Below are positions 1 through 8,699 of a stretch of DNA of 64,000 bases, in pieces (the first letter of the stretch is position 1; each line of letters begins with the position of its first letter). The position numbers were made by a program, and so were the translations under genes. The notes under the pieces were generated by a model, which worked only from the letters and a program-made list of their open reading frames with translations, made no database searches and was not told the DNA's origin. The DNA comes from Bacillota bacterium (GTDB lineage: Bacteria > Bacillota > Clostridia > Acetivibrionales > DSM-1351): NCBI GenBank assembly GCA_023460955.1, contig JAEWOH010000074.1, positions 30,641 through 94,640 of the forward strand. Reading direction: 5' to 3'.

Positions 1-1125
1 AGTTTCTCCAGGTATGACTATCATATCAAGTCCAACTGAACATACGCAGGTCATCGCTTCAAGTTTTTCAAGAGAAAGAGCACCTGAAAGTACAGCATCA
101 ATCATTCCTGCGTCTTCACTAACAGGAATAAATGCACCGCTGAGGCCGCCGACATAAGATGAGGCCATGACACCGCCCTTTTTAACTGCGTCATTCAACA
201 GTGCCAACGCCGCTGTTGTACCGTGGGTACCACACTTTTCAAGACCCATTTCCTCCAGGATGTGAGCCACACTATCGCCGATTGCCGGAGTAGGAGCCAA
301 AGACAAATCAACAATACCAAAAGGAACATTTAATCTTCTCGAAGCTTCTTGAGCTACAAGCTGACCCATTCTAGTAATTTTGAAGGCAGTTTTTTTGATA
401 GTTTCAGCCACAACTCCAAAATCTTCACCTCGTACTTTCTCAAGTGCACATTTAACGACTCCGGGGCCGCTTACACCAACATTAATTACACATTCAGGTT
501 CACCAACCCCATGGAAAGCACCGGCCATAAACGGATTATCTTCAACAGCATTTGCAAAAACCACTAACTTTGCACAGGCAAGAGCACCCTTATCGGCTGT
601 AAGTTCCGCACACTTTTTAACAACTCTACCCATTTCTGCAACAGCATCCATATTGATTCCGGCTTTTGTCGAAGCAATATTGACCGAAGAACATACTATT
701 TTTGTTTCACTCAAGGCTTCCGGTATTGAAGCAATAAGTCTTCTGTCCCCGTTTGTGTAGCCTTTGTGAACAAGTGAAGAATAGCCTCCGATAAAGTTTA
801 CTCCTACTGTCTGAGCTGCTTTATCCATTGCTTTTGCAAACTTGGCATAATCCCCGCTTTCACAACTTTCTGCTATAAGAGCTATTGGAGTGACAGATAT
901 TCTCTTATTAATTATTGGAATACCATATTCTCTTTCAATATTTTCACCGGTAACAACTAATTTTTCAGCATACCTAGTGATCTTGTCGTATATTTTTTTA
1001 CAAGAAATATCAATATCAGGGTGGGAACAATCCCTTAGTGAAATACCCATGGTAATGGTTCTTATATCCAAATTTTCTTTTTGTATCATCTTAAGAGTTT
1101 CAAATACTTCAAAAGGTCCTAACAT
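1..1125 (-). CDS. PFL family protein (UPF0210/DUF711), 3' end cut by window
   Basis: This is the N-terminal 375 residues of a UPF0210 (DUF711) protein; family members are about 450 residues, so roughly the last 75 lie outside the window. The translation starts MLGPFEVFETLKMIQKEN and contains the family's glycine-rich segments (NFIGGYSSLVHKG, FHGVGEPECVINVGVSGPG). The fold is related to glycyl-radical enzymes, but the catalytic role is not established. The ATG at 1125 follows a GGTGAGG ribosome-binding site, 11 bases after the stop of the ACT-domain gene. The UPF0237-UPF0210 pairing is conserved in many Firmicutes, which suggests an amino-acid-responsive function that is still unknown. Family assignment is firm; function is not. 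Confidence 0.9.
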   Translation of the reverse strand, partial: MLGPFEVFETLKMIQKENLDIRTITMGISLRDCSHPDIDISCKKIYDKITRYAEKLVVTGENIEREYGIPIINKRISVTPIALIAESCESGDYAKFAKAMDKAAQTVGVNFIGGYSSLVHKGYTNGDRRLIASIPEALSETKIVCSSVNIASTKAGINMDAVAEMGRVVKKCAELTADKGALACAKLVVFANAVEDNPFMAGAFHGVGEPECVINVGVSGPGVVKCALEKVRGEDFGVVAETIKKTAFKITRMGQLVAQEASRRLNVPFGIVDLSLAPTPAIGDSVAHILEEMGLEKCGTHGTTAALALLNDAVKKGGVMASSYVGGLSGAFIPVSEDAGMIDAVLSGALSLEKLEAMTCVCSVGLDMIVIPGET

Positions 1126-1136
1126 TAGTCCTCACC

Positions 1137-1406
1137 TCATATTCTATGCATAGAATTAAATATGTCTTCGTGCTGTATCTGTATCTTCAAGCCAAGTTCA
1201 ATACCCTTCTTTTCGAGCTTGTCTGAGAGTTCATGGAAATGTATATTGCATTTCGAAATGTCAACCAGCATTATCATTGTAAATACATCCTGCAAGATAG
1301 TCTGTGTTATATCGAGTATATTTACGTCGCTATCAGCTAGAATATTACTGACCCCTGCAATTATTCCTACTCTGTCTTTACCAATAACAGTTATAACTGC
1401 TCTCAT
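1137..1406 (-). CDS. ACT domain protein (UPF0237)
   Basis: An 89-residue protein that is a single ACT domain, starting MRAVITVIGKDRVGIIAGVS. ACT domains bind amino acids or other small ligands, usually as dimers. The GKDRVGIIAGVSNIL stretch is the typical ligand-binding loop and helix. A longer reading frame begins 10 codons upstream, but the ATG at 1406 has a GGAG site 7 bases away and matches the normal family start. It is co-transcribed with the UPF0210 gene 11 bases downstream and probably acts as its regulatory partner. That pairing is known from many genomes; the ligand is not. Confidence 0.9.
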   Translation of the reverse strand: MRAVITVIGKDRVGIIAGVSNILADSDVNILDITQTILQDVFTMIMLVDISKCNIHFHELSDKLEKKGIELGLKIQIQHEDIFNSMHRI

Positions 1407-1700
1407 ACTTTTTCTCCATTTCCGGCAAAAATACACTCTTATATAAAAGGTTGTCTAACTTTGCCTTTTTATTTATTTGTAAAAATTAATATCAGGCGTA
1501 AAAAATGCCTATTAGATTGTATTATATATCTTTGTTATATAAATATCAATTCCGAACATGTGTTTGATTTTTTATGGGTATAATGGTATAATATAAATGT
1601 ACTATTCAGACACTTATTTTCAGCCATTAAAAGGCGTTGAAAGTTGTAATATGTTTTCTTCGATTTTGGTTAATAATTTTTTAGTGAAAGAGACTTGATT

Positions 1701-3209
1701 ATGGAATTATTAGATAAGCTGGGTATTTTGGCAGATGCCGCAAAGTATGATGTATCCTGCTCATCAAGCGGCGGTAAGAGAAGTAATGGAAACGGAGTCG
1801 GAAACAGTCATGCCTGCGGTATCTGTCATACCTGGTCGGATGACGGAAGATGTGTTTCACTCCTGAAGATTCTTTTATCAAATGAATGTATTTATGATTG
1901 TGTTTATTGCGTTAATCGGGCCTCCAACGATATCCCGAGAGCAAGCTTTACTGCTGATGAGGTCATTGAACTGACTATGAATTTTTACAGAAGGAATTAT
2001 ATTGAGGGACTTTTTCTAAGTTCAGCTGTACTCAAGAATCCAAGCCATACGATGGAACTAATGCTTGAAATCGTACGTAGGCTACGGAATGAACAGGGAT
2101 TCTTCGGTTATATACACATTAAAGCCATTCCTGGAGCCGATCCCAAGCTGATCCACGAGGCCGGTTTGTACGTTGACAGAATGAGTGTCAATATAGAATT
2201 GCCCTCTGACAAGGGTTTGGAGGTGCTTGCTCCTCAAAAACCGGTCAAAGCTCTATTAAAACCAATGCAGCAAATAAGTCAGGGGATATTGGAGCACAAG
2301 GAGCACCTCTCTTCAAACAGACGTGTGGGCAATTCAAATGTGTTCTCCGAGATTTCTGCAGGGACAAAAGGTGTATTCCCCGACGATCTTCCCGACAGAG
2401 ATTACTATAAAGATGATTCAAAAAACGCTTTGGCCCGCAGAAATTCGGACAAGTATTTTGTGCCGGCCGGTCAGAGCACACAGCTGATAGTTGGTGCAAC
2501 GCCCGACAGGGATCTTAGCATACTTAAGCTGTCGGAGGCCTTGTACAGCAAATTTTCCCTGAAACGAGTTTACTATTCGGCGTTTGTGCCCACTGTATCC
2601 GATCCCAGATTGCCGGCTATAATCAAACCTCCTCTGCTCCGGGAACACAGACTGTATCAGGCAGACTGGTTACTTAGATTTTATGGTTTTGAAGCCGATG
2701 AGTTACTTAACAAAGCAAACCCCGATTTCGATCCTGAGCTTGATCCCAAGGCAAACTGGGCTTTTAGAAATCTTCATTTGTTCCCACTAGAGATAAACAA
2801 AGTAGATTATGAGATGCTGTTACGTGTTCCCGGAATCGGTGTGAAAACAGCCCAAAGGATTATTGCTGCCAGAAGAGTAGGAAAACTTAACTTTGACAAT
2901 CTAAAAAAAATGGGTGTAGTTCTGAAACGGGCAGCGCATTTTATTACCTGTCAGGGAAAAACCTTTGAAAACTACAGCCAGAATGAATTTATCGTTAAGG
3001 AGGCACTTACATCTGCGAAGCTTCTGCCTCAGAGTAAAAAAGCAGTGCCCGGACAGCTTTCGCTGCTTTCCCAGCTCAATGAAAAAGGTATTGCTGAAAA
3101 TATGTCGGATTTGTATTTGTTCAGTTCACCTGAGAATACAGAACAATGGCTCAGTTATTACAATCAGCCACAGGATGGGAGGCTGCTGCTTAGTGATATA
3201 CATTTATGA
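1701..3209 (+). CDS. putative DNA modification/repair radical SAM protein (TIGR03916 type)
   Basis: A 502-residue radical SAM protein. The CxxxCxxC motif that binds the 4Fe-4S cluster is C63, C67 and C70 (CIYDCVYC). An additional cysteine cluster sits just before it (HACGICHTW). A helix-hairpin-helix DNA-binding motif (VPGIGVKTAQRIIAARR) lies around residues 374-392. Both features fit the TIGR03916 family, described as a putative DNA modification or repair enzyme whose reaction is unknown. A TTG at 1695 could be an alternative start two codons earlier; the ATG at 1701 is preferred. The downstream TIGR03915/DUF4130 gene overlaps its end by 17 bases, so the two are translationally coupled. Confidence 0.85.
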   Translation: MELLDKLGILADAAKYDVSCSSSGGKRSNGNGVGNSHACGICHTWSDDGRCVSLLKILLSNECIYDCVYCVNRASNDIPRASFTADEVIELTMNFYRRNYIEGLFLSSAVLKNPSHTMELMLEIVRRLRNEQGFFGYIHIKAIPGADPKLIHEAGLYVDRMSVNIELPSDKGLEVLAPQKPVKALLKPMQQISQGILEHKEHLSSNRRVGNSNVFSEISAGTKGVFPDDLPDRDYYKDDSKNALARRNSDKYFVPAGQSTQLIVGATPDRDLSILKLSEALYSKFSLKRVYYSAFVPTVSDPRLPAIIKPPLLREHRLYQADWLLRFYGFEADELLNKANPDFDPELDPKANWAFRNLHLFPLEINKVDYEMLLRVPGIGVKTAQRIIAARRVGKLNFDNLKKMGVVLKRAAHFITCQGKTFENYSQNEFIVKEALTSAKLLPQSKKAVPGQLSLLSQLNEKGIAENMSDLYLFSSPENTEQWLSYYNQPQDGRLLLSDIHL

Positions 3210-3927
3210 CGGAACCTGGGACGGTTTTCTTACAGCAATACACCATACCTATTATGACCGAGAGATAGTAACTAACCTTGAATCAGCCTTAAGCTATCAG
3301 CAAAATCTGATTGACGATTATAAGGTAATTACTTTAAGTAAGGAAAAAGCGAAGTCGGTGGAACAGGCGATACTAAGGAAAATATCCTATGAAAGTCTTG
3401 AAAATATACAAAAATGCTTCTTTTCGGAGCTAGTAGGCCGCGAAATGTGGATTTTGAACTACATTAAGCTTGGCTTCAAGATAGGTTCAAAAATTGATTA
3501 TATGCTTGGTGATCAGGTAGTATTGAATGTTTTGATTCCCGCAAGGAAAGTTGGAATGGAATGTCACAGGATGTTGGGGCTGCTTCGTTTTGAACTTCTT
3601 GAAAACAATATTTACTATGCTAAAATACAGCCCGACCATAATATTATTACTTTTATATCTCCCCACTTTAGAGAACGTTTTGCCGATCAAAACTGGATAA
3701 TTCACGATATAAAAAGAAATTTGGCTTCTCTCTACAATACTAAAAGGATGCTTATTTCCTATATGGATTTGTCCAATATACCTGAACTTCATTCAAACGA
3801 AGTAAAATTTCAGGATTTATGGAGAAACTACTATAAACATATTGCTATAAAGAATAGATATAACCCTAAATTGCAGAAGAACTTTTTGCCAAAACGCTAT
3901 TGGAAGAACCTTACTGAAAAACAATAG
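3193..3927 (+). CDS. TIGR03915/DUF4130 family putative DNA metabolism protein
   Basis: A 244-residue protein of the TIGR03915 family with a DUF4130 domain, beginning with GTG at 3193 (MIYIYDGTWDGFLTAIHH). The same frame is open far upstream inside the radical SAM gene, but GTG 3193 has a GGGAGG site at 3177-3183 and gives the normal family N-terminus. DUF4130 is also found fused to UdgX-type uracil-DNA glycosylases, which supports a role in DNA repair with the radical SAM partner. The end of the protein (NPKLQKNFLPKRYWKNL) is the conserved basic tail of this family. No catalytic reaction is known for the pair. Confidence 0.85.
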   Translation: MIYIYDGTWDGFLTAIHHTYYDREIVTNLESALSYQQNLIDDYKVITLSKEKAKSVEQAILRKISYESLENIQKCFFSELVGREMWILNYIKLGFKIGSKIDYMLGDQVVLNVLIPARKVGMECHRMLGLLRFELLENNIYYAKIQPDHNIITFISPHFRERFADQNWIIHDIKRNLASLYNTKRMLISYMDLSNIPELHSNEVKFQDLWRNYYKHIAIKNRYNPKLQKNFLPKRYWKNLTEKQ

Positions 3928-3985
3928 AGTAATTTCAGATTAAGAATTTCATCTAAAGAATTCCAATTAACATTCCCGCTTAAAA

Positions 3986-4015
3986 GAAGCACCTGCAAAT
4001 ACTTGCAAGTGCTTC
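3986..4015 (-). terminator. intrinsic terminator of murD
   Basis: The arms GAAGCAC...TGCAA and TTGCA...GTGCTTC form a hairpin, followed on the minus strand by TTTT. It lies about 90 bases past the murD stop. Confidence 0.6.
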
Positions 4016-4016
4016 A

Positions 4017-4049
4017 GCTAGACTCATGCTAGACTCATGCTAGACTCAT
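4017..4049. repeat. three perfect 11-bp tandem repeats
   Basis: GCTAGACTCAT occurs three times in a row with no mismatch. It sits between the murD stop and its terminator. It belongs to a set of short tandem arrays found just downstream of stop codons in this window (see findings). Confidence 0.95.
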
Positions 4050-4101
4050 AAAATACTCTTAGGAACAAATATTCATATACATTAACGGTTAAGAACACAA
4101 T

Positions 4102-5499
4102 TTATTCCAGCTTCATTACCAGTTCTTTAAATACATTACCTCTTTGTTCAAAATTCTTGAACATATCAAAACTTGTACTTGCAGGAGATAGTATAATACA
4201 ATCACCTGGAACAGCTTCACTGTATGCTCTGGACACAATTTCCTCGTAGGTGTCACAATGAATAATTTTTACTTCGCTTTCAATATCTGTCTGATGCACA
4301 TAATTGTTATATGCTTCCTCAATTCTCGGAGCTGTTGCGCCTATGAGCAACAATACCCTGACTTTTTCGGCAATTATCTGTCCAATTGGATCATAGGGTA
4401 TTCCTTTATCCTTTCCTCCAGCTATCAAAATAACTTTGTTTTTAAACGTGCTCAAAGCCGCTATGGTTCTGGAAGGACTGCTGTCTATTGAGCTATTGTA
4501 GAATTTAATTCCGTTTAACTCTCTTACAAGTTCTATTCTGTGTTCAACACCTGTAAAGCTTGTAGCAACCTTAGCTATAGTTTCAGGCTTAACAAACTCA
4601 ATTGTTGCTGCGGTTGCAGCCATATAATTTTCAATATTGTGAACTCCGGGTATTACTATGTCGTTAACATCAACAATTTCAACTTCCTGATCAGATGTTT
4701 TAAAAGTAATTTTATTATTTTTTAAGATAACACCCTTTTCAAGTGCTGCAACTCTTGAGAAATATATACATTCTCCTTTTGCATCTGAGGAAAATGCTTT
4801 GGTTACATCATTGTCATGATTCAGCACAAGCTTATCACCACTTTGTTGGTATAATAAGATATTTTTCTTGGCATCTATATATTCCTGTAAGGACTTATGA
4901 ACATCAAGATGATTTGGAGATATGTTTGTTATTACTGCAACAAATGGGCTCCTTTTTATAGTCATCAACTGAAAGCTGCTCAATTCCAGAACCACCTTGT
5001 CATTCTCCTCCACTTCATCAATTTTGCTCAAGAGCGGAGTTCCTATATTTCCTCCCAGCCAGCATTTATATCCTTCGGCAGTAAGGATTTTATAGATAAG
5101 TGTAGTAGTTGTAGTTTTACCATCACTTCCAGTGACAGCAAATACCTGTGCAGGGCACAAATCAAGGAACACTTCCATTTCGGAAGTAAGCTTCGCACCA
5201 TTATCCAGCGCTTCTACCAATTCAGGAATATCCGGTCTCATACCTGGTGTTCTGAATATCAGATCAAAACCCTTTAGTCTTGATAGGTAATCAATTCCAA
5301 CACTATATTTAACCTTGAGCCCTTCAAGTTCTTTATAGGCATCTTTAAGATTTTCATTTGTATTCTTATCAAAAGCTGTAACGTCCACGCCCAGATTAAC
5401 CAAATATTTAATCAAAGGAATATTGCTGATACCAATACCCAACACAGCCACCTTTTTGTCTCTAATGCTCAGCTTAAACTGTTCAAGCTTGCTATTCAT
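4102..5499 (-). CDS. murD: UDP-N-acetylmuramoyl-L-alanine--D-glutamate ligase
   Basis: MurD adds D-glutamate to UDP-MurNAc-L-Ala in the cytoplasm during peptidoglycan precursor synthesis. The 465-residue length is normal for the family. The ATP-binding loop GSDGKTTTTT is at residues 124-133, followed by the Mur-ligase central motif (VLELSSFQL) and the C-terminal domain motif HRIELVRELNGIKFYNSS. The start has AAGGAGG six bases upstream. Unusually for a Mur ligase it is alone, not in a dcw cell-wall cluster, and is flanked by a tRNA gene and a convergent DNA-metabolism pair. Confidence 0.97.
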   Translation of the reverse strand: MNSKLEQFKLSIRDKKVAVLGIGISNIPLIKYLVNLGVDVTAFDKNTNENLKDAYKELEGLKVKYSVGIDYLSRLKGFDLIFRTPGMRPDIPELVEALDNGAKLTSEMEVFLDLCPAQVFAVTGSDGKTTTTTLIYKILTAEGYKCWLGGNIGTPLLSKIDEVEENDKVVLELSSFQLMTIKRSPFVAVITNISPNHLDVHKSLQEYIDAKKNILLYQQSGDKLVLNHDNDVTKAFSSDAKGECIYFSRVAALEKGVILKNNKITFKTSDQEVEIVDVNDIVIPGVHNIENYMAATAATIEFVKPETIAKVATSFTGVEHRIELVRELNGIKFYNSSIDSSPSRTIAALSTFKNKVILIAGGKDKGIPYDPIGQIIAEKVRVLLLIGATAPRIEEAYNNYVHQTDIESEVKIIHCDTYEEIVSRAYSEAVPGDCIILSPASTSFDMFKNFEQRGNVFKELVMKLE

Positions 5500-5530
5500 A
5501 AATTTCCTCCTTAAAAAATGAATTTTACTA

Positions 5531-5559
5531 TTGATTTAATAAAACATTTATAGTACAAT
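5531..5559 (+). promoter_or_regulatory. sigma-A type promoter of tRNA-Leu
   Basis: TTGATT and TACAAT are separated by exactly 17 bases, 22 bases before the tRNA start. Confidence 0.75.
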
Positions 5560-5580
5560 ACATTATGCAGTTCGGTTCGC

Positions 5581-5667
5581 GCGGATATGGCGGAATTGGC
5601 AGACGCGCATGATTCAGGTTCATGTGAGAGAAATTTCATGCAGGTTCAACTCCTGTTATCCGCACCA
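5581..5667 (+). tRNA. tRNA-Leu (CAG)
   Basis: The 87-base gene has an acceptor stem GCGGATA/TATCCGC and an encoded CCA end. The anticodon stem CATGA/TCATG frames the loop TTCAGGT, so the anticodon is CAG. A long variable arm (class II tRNA) and the GGTTCAACTCC T-arm are present. It is followed by an intrinsic terminator. Confidence 0.97.
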
Positions 5668-5670
5668 AAA

Positions 5671-5699
5671 GAGTTTGAAGAACATTCAAACTCTTTTTT
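5671..5699 (+). terminator. terminator of tRNA-Leu, probably bidirectional
   Basis: GAGTTTGAA and TTCAAACTC form a 9-bp stem with a 5-base loop and a run of T after it. The minus-strand side also ends in TTTT, so it may serve cheR too. Confidence 0.85.
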
Positions 5700-5710
5700 A
5701 TTATATTTCT

Positions 5711-6496
5711 TTAAAAATTAAAGGTATCCTGATCCTTAACATAAAAAAATGTACGTAGAGATTTAAAATTATATTTATTAGCCATTATTAACTGTTCTGT
5801 ACTGCCTACAAACAGAATACCCTGTGAACTTAAAGACATATTAAACTTTTTATATATCTCGTTTTTTGCTTCTTCAGTAAAGTAAATAAGTACATTTCTG
5901 CAAACTATAAGATCCATTCCCGTTGGATACTGATCTCTTAGGAGATTAAACTGCTTAAACTCAACGCAGTTTTTAACTTCATCTTTTATTTTAAAGCTGT
6001 CTCCCATTACATTAAAATACTTTTCTTTCATATCCTTCGGAAGGTTCTCAAGGCTCTTTGATGTATATATTCCATTTTGTGCCTTTTCCAGCGCTCCCAT
6101 ATCAATATCAGTAGCAAGAATTTTGATAGAGTTCAGTGGAAGGAATTTATTAAGAACCATTACCAGGGTATAAGGTTCGTCACCGGTTGAACAAGCAGAA
6201 CTCCATATATTAATCTTTTTATTTTTTGTCAGCAGCAGCGGAAAGATTTCTTTTTCAAGTACTGCCCACTGATCAGGATTTCTATAGAATTCTGATACAT
6301 TAATTGTAAGGTAATTTATAAACTCCTTAAAAAGATCCTTATTGTCCTTTAAGGCTTGAACATAATCCCTGTATGTATCAAAATTATTTTTCTTAATTAA
6401 AGCGTCTATCCTTCTCTTCATTTGCTTTTCTTTATAAAGAGTCAGATTAATTTTGGTCAGTTTAAAGATTTCCTCTTTAAAGCCCTCATAATCCAT
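5711..6496 (-). CDS. cheR: chemotaxis protein methyltransferase CheR
   Basis: CheR transfers methyl groups from S-adenosylmethionine to glutamates of chemoreceptors, setting adaptation in chemotaxis. The 261-residue protein has the N-terminal helical CheR domain (about 1-75). The SAM-binding catalytic domain follows, with SSACSTGDEPYTLVMVL, the acidic motif ILATDIDMGALEKAQ and the conserved DLIVCRNVLIYF. An AGGAGG site precedes the ATG. It stands alone here, with no other che gene nearby. Confidence 0.95.
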   Translation of the reverse strand: MDYEGFKEEIFKLTKINLTLYKEKQMKRRIDALIKKNNFDTYRDYVQALKDNKDLFKEFINYLTINVSEFYRNPDQWAVLEKEIFPLLLTKNKKINIWSSACSTGDEPYTLVMVLNKFLPLNSIKILATDIDMGALEKAQNGIYTSKSLENLPKDMKEKYFNVMGDSFKIKDEVKNCVEFKQFNLLRDQYPTGMDLIVCRNVLIYFTEEAKNEIYKKFNMSLSSQGILFVGSTEQLIMANKYNFKSLRTFFYVKDQDTFNF

Positions 6497-6617
6497 AATT
6501 TATCCTCCTAGTATATAGTATATTACAATTATGTAGAGATTAATGTTAATATCAAGAGTTACAATACGCTTCTAGTTAATATTCATATTATAAAGTCGGA
6601 TTTTCGAGATTTAAATA

Positions 6618-6643
6618 AAAGGATGTACCGAGGTACATCCTTT
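6618..6643 (-). terminator. terminator after the ispH-S1 gene
   Basis: AAAGGATGTACC and GGTACATCCTTT form a perfect 12-bp stem with a 2-base centre. On the minus strand it is followed by TTTTATTT. Confidence 0.85.
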
Positions 6644-6660
6644 ATTGACTCTGATAATAA

Positions 6661-8688
6661 TTATTCGTTATTTGAATCCGTAAGGCTTTCACCAATTGTA
6701 TTAGTCATTTCCTCTATATGCTCAGTAGGAACTTCCTCGCCGGGCTCAACAGCTGTTTCTTCCTTCTTTGCACCTACAGGATCAATAGGATTAACTTCTT
6801 TTATACTAAGGCTGATTTTTTTAGCTTCAATATCAAGTTCAGTTATTTTAGCTTCAACCATCTGGCCAACCTTCAGTACATCACCTGGTTTCCCAAGTCT
6901 AACATTTGATATCTGTGAAATGTGTACCAGACCATCAAGTCCTTGTTCTATTTCAACAAAAGCTCCGAATGGTACAAGTCTAACTACCTTACCGGTAATA
7001 ACATTTCCAACCTGGTATTTTTCAGCCGCTTTATTCCAAGGATTGTCAGCCTGCTTTTTGTAACCGAGTGAAATTCTCTTCTTATCTCTGTCAAATTCAA
7101 GAACAGATACTATTATTTCATCTCCAACCTTAACAACCTCTGAAGGGTGCTTTATCTTATTCCAGGAAAGCTCTGAAAGATGAACAAGTCCATCTACTCC
7201 ACCGATATCAACGAAAGCTCCAAAATCCATCAAACTCTTAACAACGCCCTTATAGGTCTTTCCAACTTCAATATTGCCCCAGATTTCAGTTGAAGCTGTT
7301 TCTTTGTTCTTTTCAATTAAAACTCTTGAAGAACCAACTACTTTTCTCTTCTGCCTGTTAACTTCAATTATTTGAACCTGAAGTACCTGCTTTACAAATT
7401 CTGAAAGATCCTTAACAAATCTATCACTGATCTGTGATGCAGGGATAAATACCTTTACTCCGCTTGCTACACCTATAACGCCGCCATTTACTTTCTCAGT
7501 AACCTTTACTGTAACAGGTTTCTTTGTTTCAAGAGCATTTTCTATTATGTCCCAGCCCTTAACAGCATCAACCTTTGTCTTGCTTAATACAACGTTTCCT
7601 TCACCATCATTTACTCTTACAACAAAAACGTCAATCTCTTCTCCAACCTTAAGTGATTTTTCAGGATTAAAGTCAGGATCATTTGAAAATTCCTGCATTG
7701 GAATTATTCCGTCTGATTTGAAGCCCAGGTCAACAAATACTTCACTTTGGTTATATCCGATAATTCTTCCTTTAGTAATCTGACCTGTAGTCAATGTTAC
7801 AAGCGAGCTTTCAAATGCGTCCGCAAAGCTCATTTCAAAATCCTGTTTATCTAATTCACTCATTTTATGAATAACCTCCTTGATTACCCAGTCAGGTGTT
7901 GACGCCCCTGCAGTAATACCAATTTTTTTAATTTTTTTTATATCAACCGGTGGAATTTCACTGGCTGTTTGTATTTTGTAAGTTCTTTCACAATTTTTTT
8001 TACAGATTTCATAAAGCTTATTTGTGTTGGAGCTGTTTTGGCCACCTATAACCAAAACCATATCAACCTCTTTTGAAATCTTTTCTGCTTCAACTTGTCT
8101 TTTGTCAGTTGCATTACATATTGTATCAAATTTTAAAACATTTTCAAACCTTTTATTTAAACTCTTTATAATTTTTTCCCATTTTTCTCTTATAAATGTA
8201 GTCTGAGCAACAACACAGATTTTTTTTTCAATTTCAGGGAGAGTATCAACCTGCTCCTCTGATTCAATAATATATGCCGAATTGTCACACCAGCCGTTTA
8301 TTCCGATTATTTCCGGATGCTGCTTATCTCCAATTATTATTATCTGATAACCTTGATTATATTTCTCACTTACCAGCTTTTGAATCTTTTCCACATAAGG
8401 ACAGGAGGCGTTTACAATACTAAGCCCTCTTTCCTTTAGTCTGTTAATAACCTCAGGCGCCACGCCATGTGCTCTTATTATAACTTTTGCCGGTCCTGCT
8501 ACTTCAATGGGATCGTATATGGTCGTAACACCATGCTCAACCAATTTTTGAACTACCTGATCGTTGTGAATAATAGGTCCCAAGGTATAAATTTTTTCAC
8601 TTGATTCAGCAGCGAGGTCAAAAACGATTTTCACCGCATTATTAACCCCAAAGCAGAAACCCGCTGTATTTGCAACAATTATTTCCAT
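6661..8688 (-). CDS. ispH: IspH (HMBPP reductase) fused to four S1 RNA-binding domains
   Basis: The 675-residue protein joins two functions. Residues 1 to about 280 are IspH, the 4Fe-4S enzyme that makes IPP and DMAPP in the last MEP-pathway step. The cluster cysteines are in AGFCFGVNNAV, NASCPYVEKI and DTICNATDKRQ. The remaining part carries four S1 domains, with motifs such as GFKSDGIIPMQEF, FIPASQIS, DFGAFVDIGGVDGLVHLSEL and PFGAFVEIEQGLDGLVHISQ, resembling ribosomal protein S1. Such fusions are known in Clostridia. The acidic tail lacks structure. It begins 11 bases after cmk, in the usual cmk-ispH order. The reading frame is continuous, so the fusion is not a sequencing join. Confidence 0.95.
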   Translation of the reverse strand: MEIIVANTAGFCFGVNNAVKIVFDLAAESSEKIYTLGPIIHNDQVVQKLVEHGVTTIYDPIEVAGPAKVIIRAHGVAPEVINRLKERGLSIVNASCPYVEKIQKLVSEKYNQGYQIIIIGDKQHPEIIGINGWCDNSAYIIESEEQVDTLPEIEKKICVVAQTTFIREKWEKIIKSLNKRFENVLKFDTICNATDKRQVEAEKISKEVDMVLVIGGQNSSNTNKLYEICKKNCERTYKIQTASEIPPVDIKKIKKIGITAGASTPDWVIKEVIHKMSELDKQDFEMSFADAFESSLVTLTTGQITKGRIIGYNQSEVFVDLGFKSDGIIPMQEFSNDPDFNPEKSLKVGEEIDVFVVRVNDGEGNVVLSKTKVDAVKGWDIIENALETKKPVTVKVTEKVNGGVIGVASGVKVFIPASQISDRFVKDLSEFVKQVLQVQIIEVNRQKRKVVGSSRVLIEKNKETASTEIWGNIEVGKTYKGVVKSLMDFGAFVDIGGVDGLVHLSELSWNKIKHPSEVVKVGDEIIVSVLEFDRDKKRISLGYKKQADNPWNKAAEKYQVGNVITGKVVRLVPFGAFVEIEQGLDGLVHISQISNVRLGKPGDVLKVGQMVEAKITELDIEAKKISLSIKEVNPIDPVGAKKEETAVEPGEEVPTEHIEEMTNTIGESLTDSNNE

Positions 8689-8699
8689 AAATTAAACCC

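Noticed and set aside
2965..3192. A longer N-terminus for the DUF4130 gene
   Set aside because: It would lie almost wholly inside the radical SAM gene in another frame; GTG 3193 has a clear ribosome-binding site and the family start.
5711..6496. A chemotaxis operon around cheR
   Set aside because: No other chemotaxis gene is in the vicinity, so only the single gene is supported.
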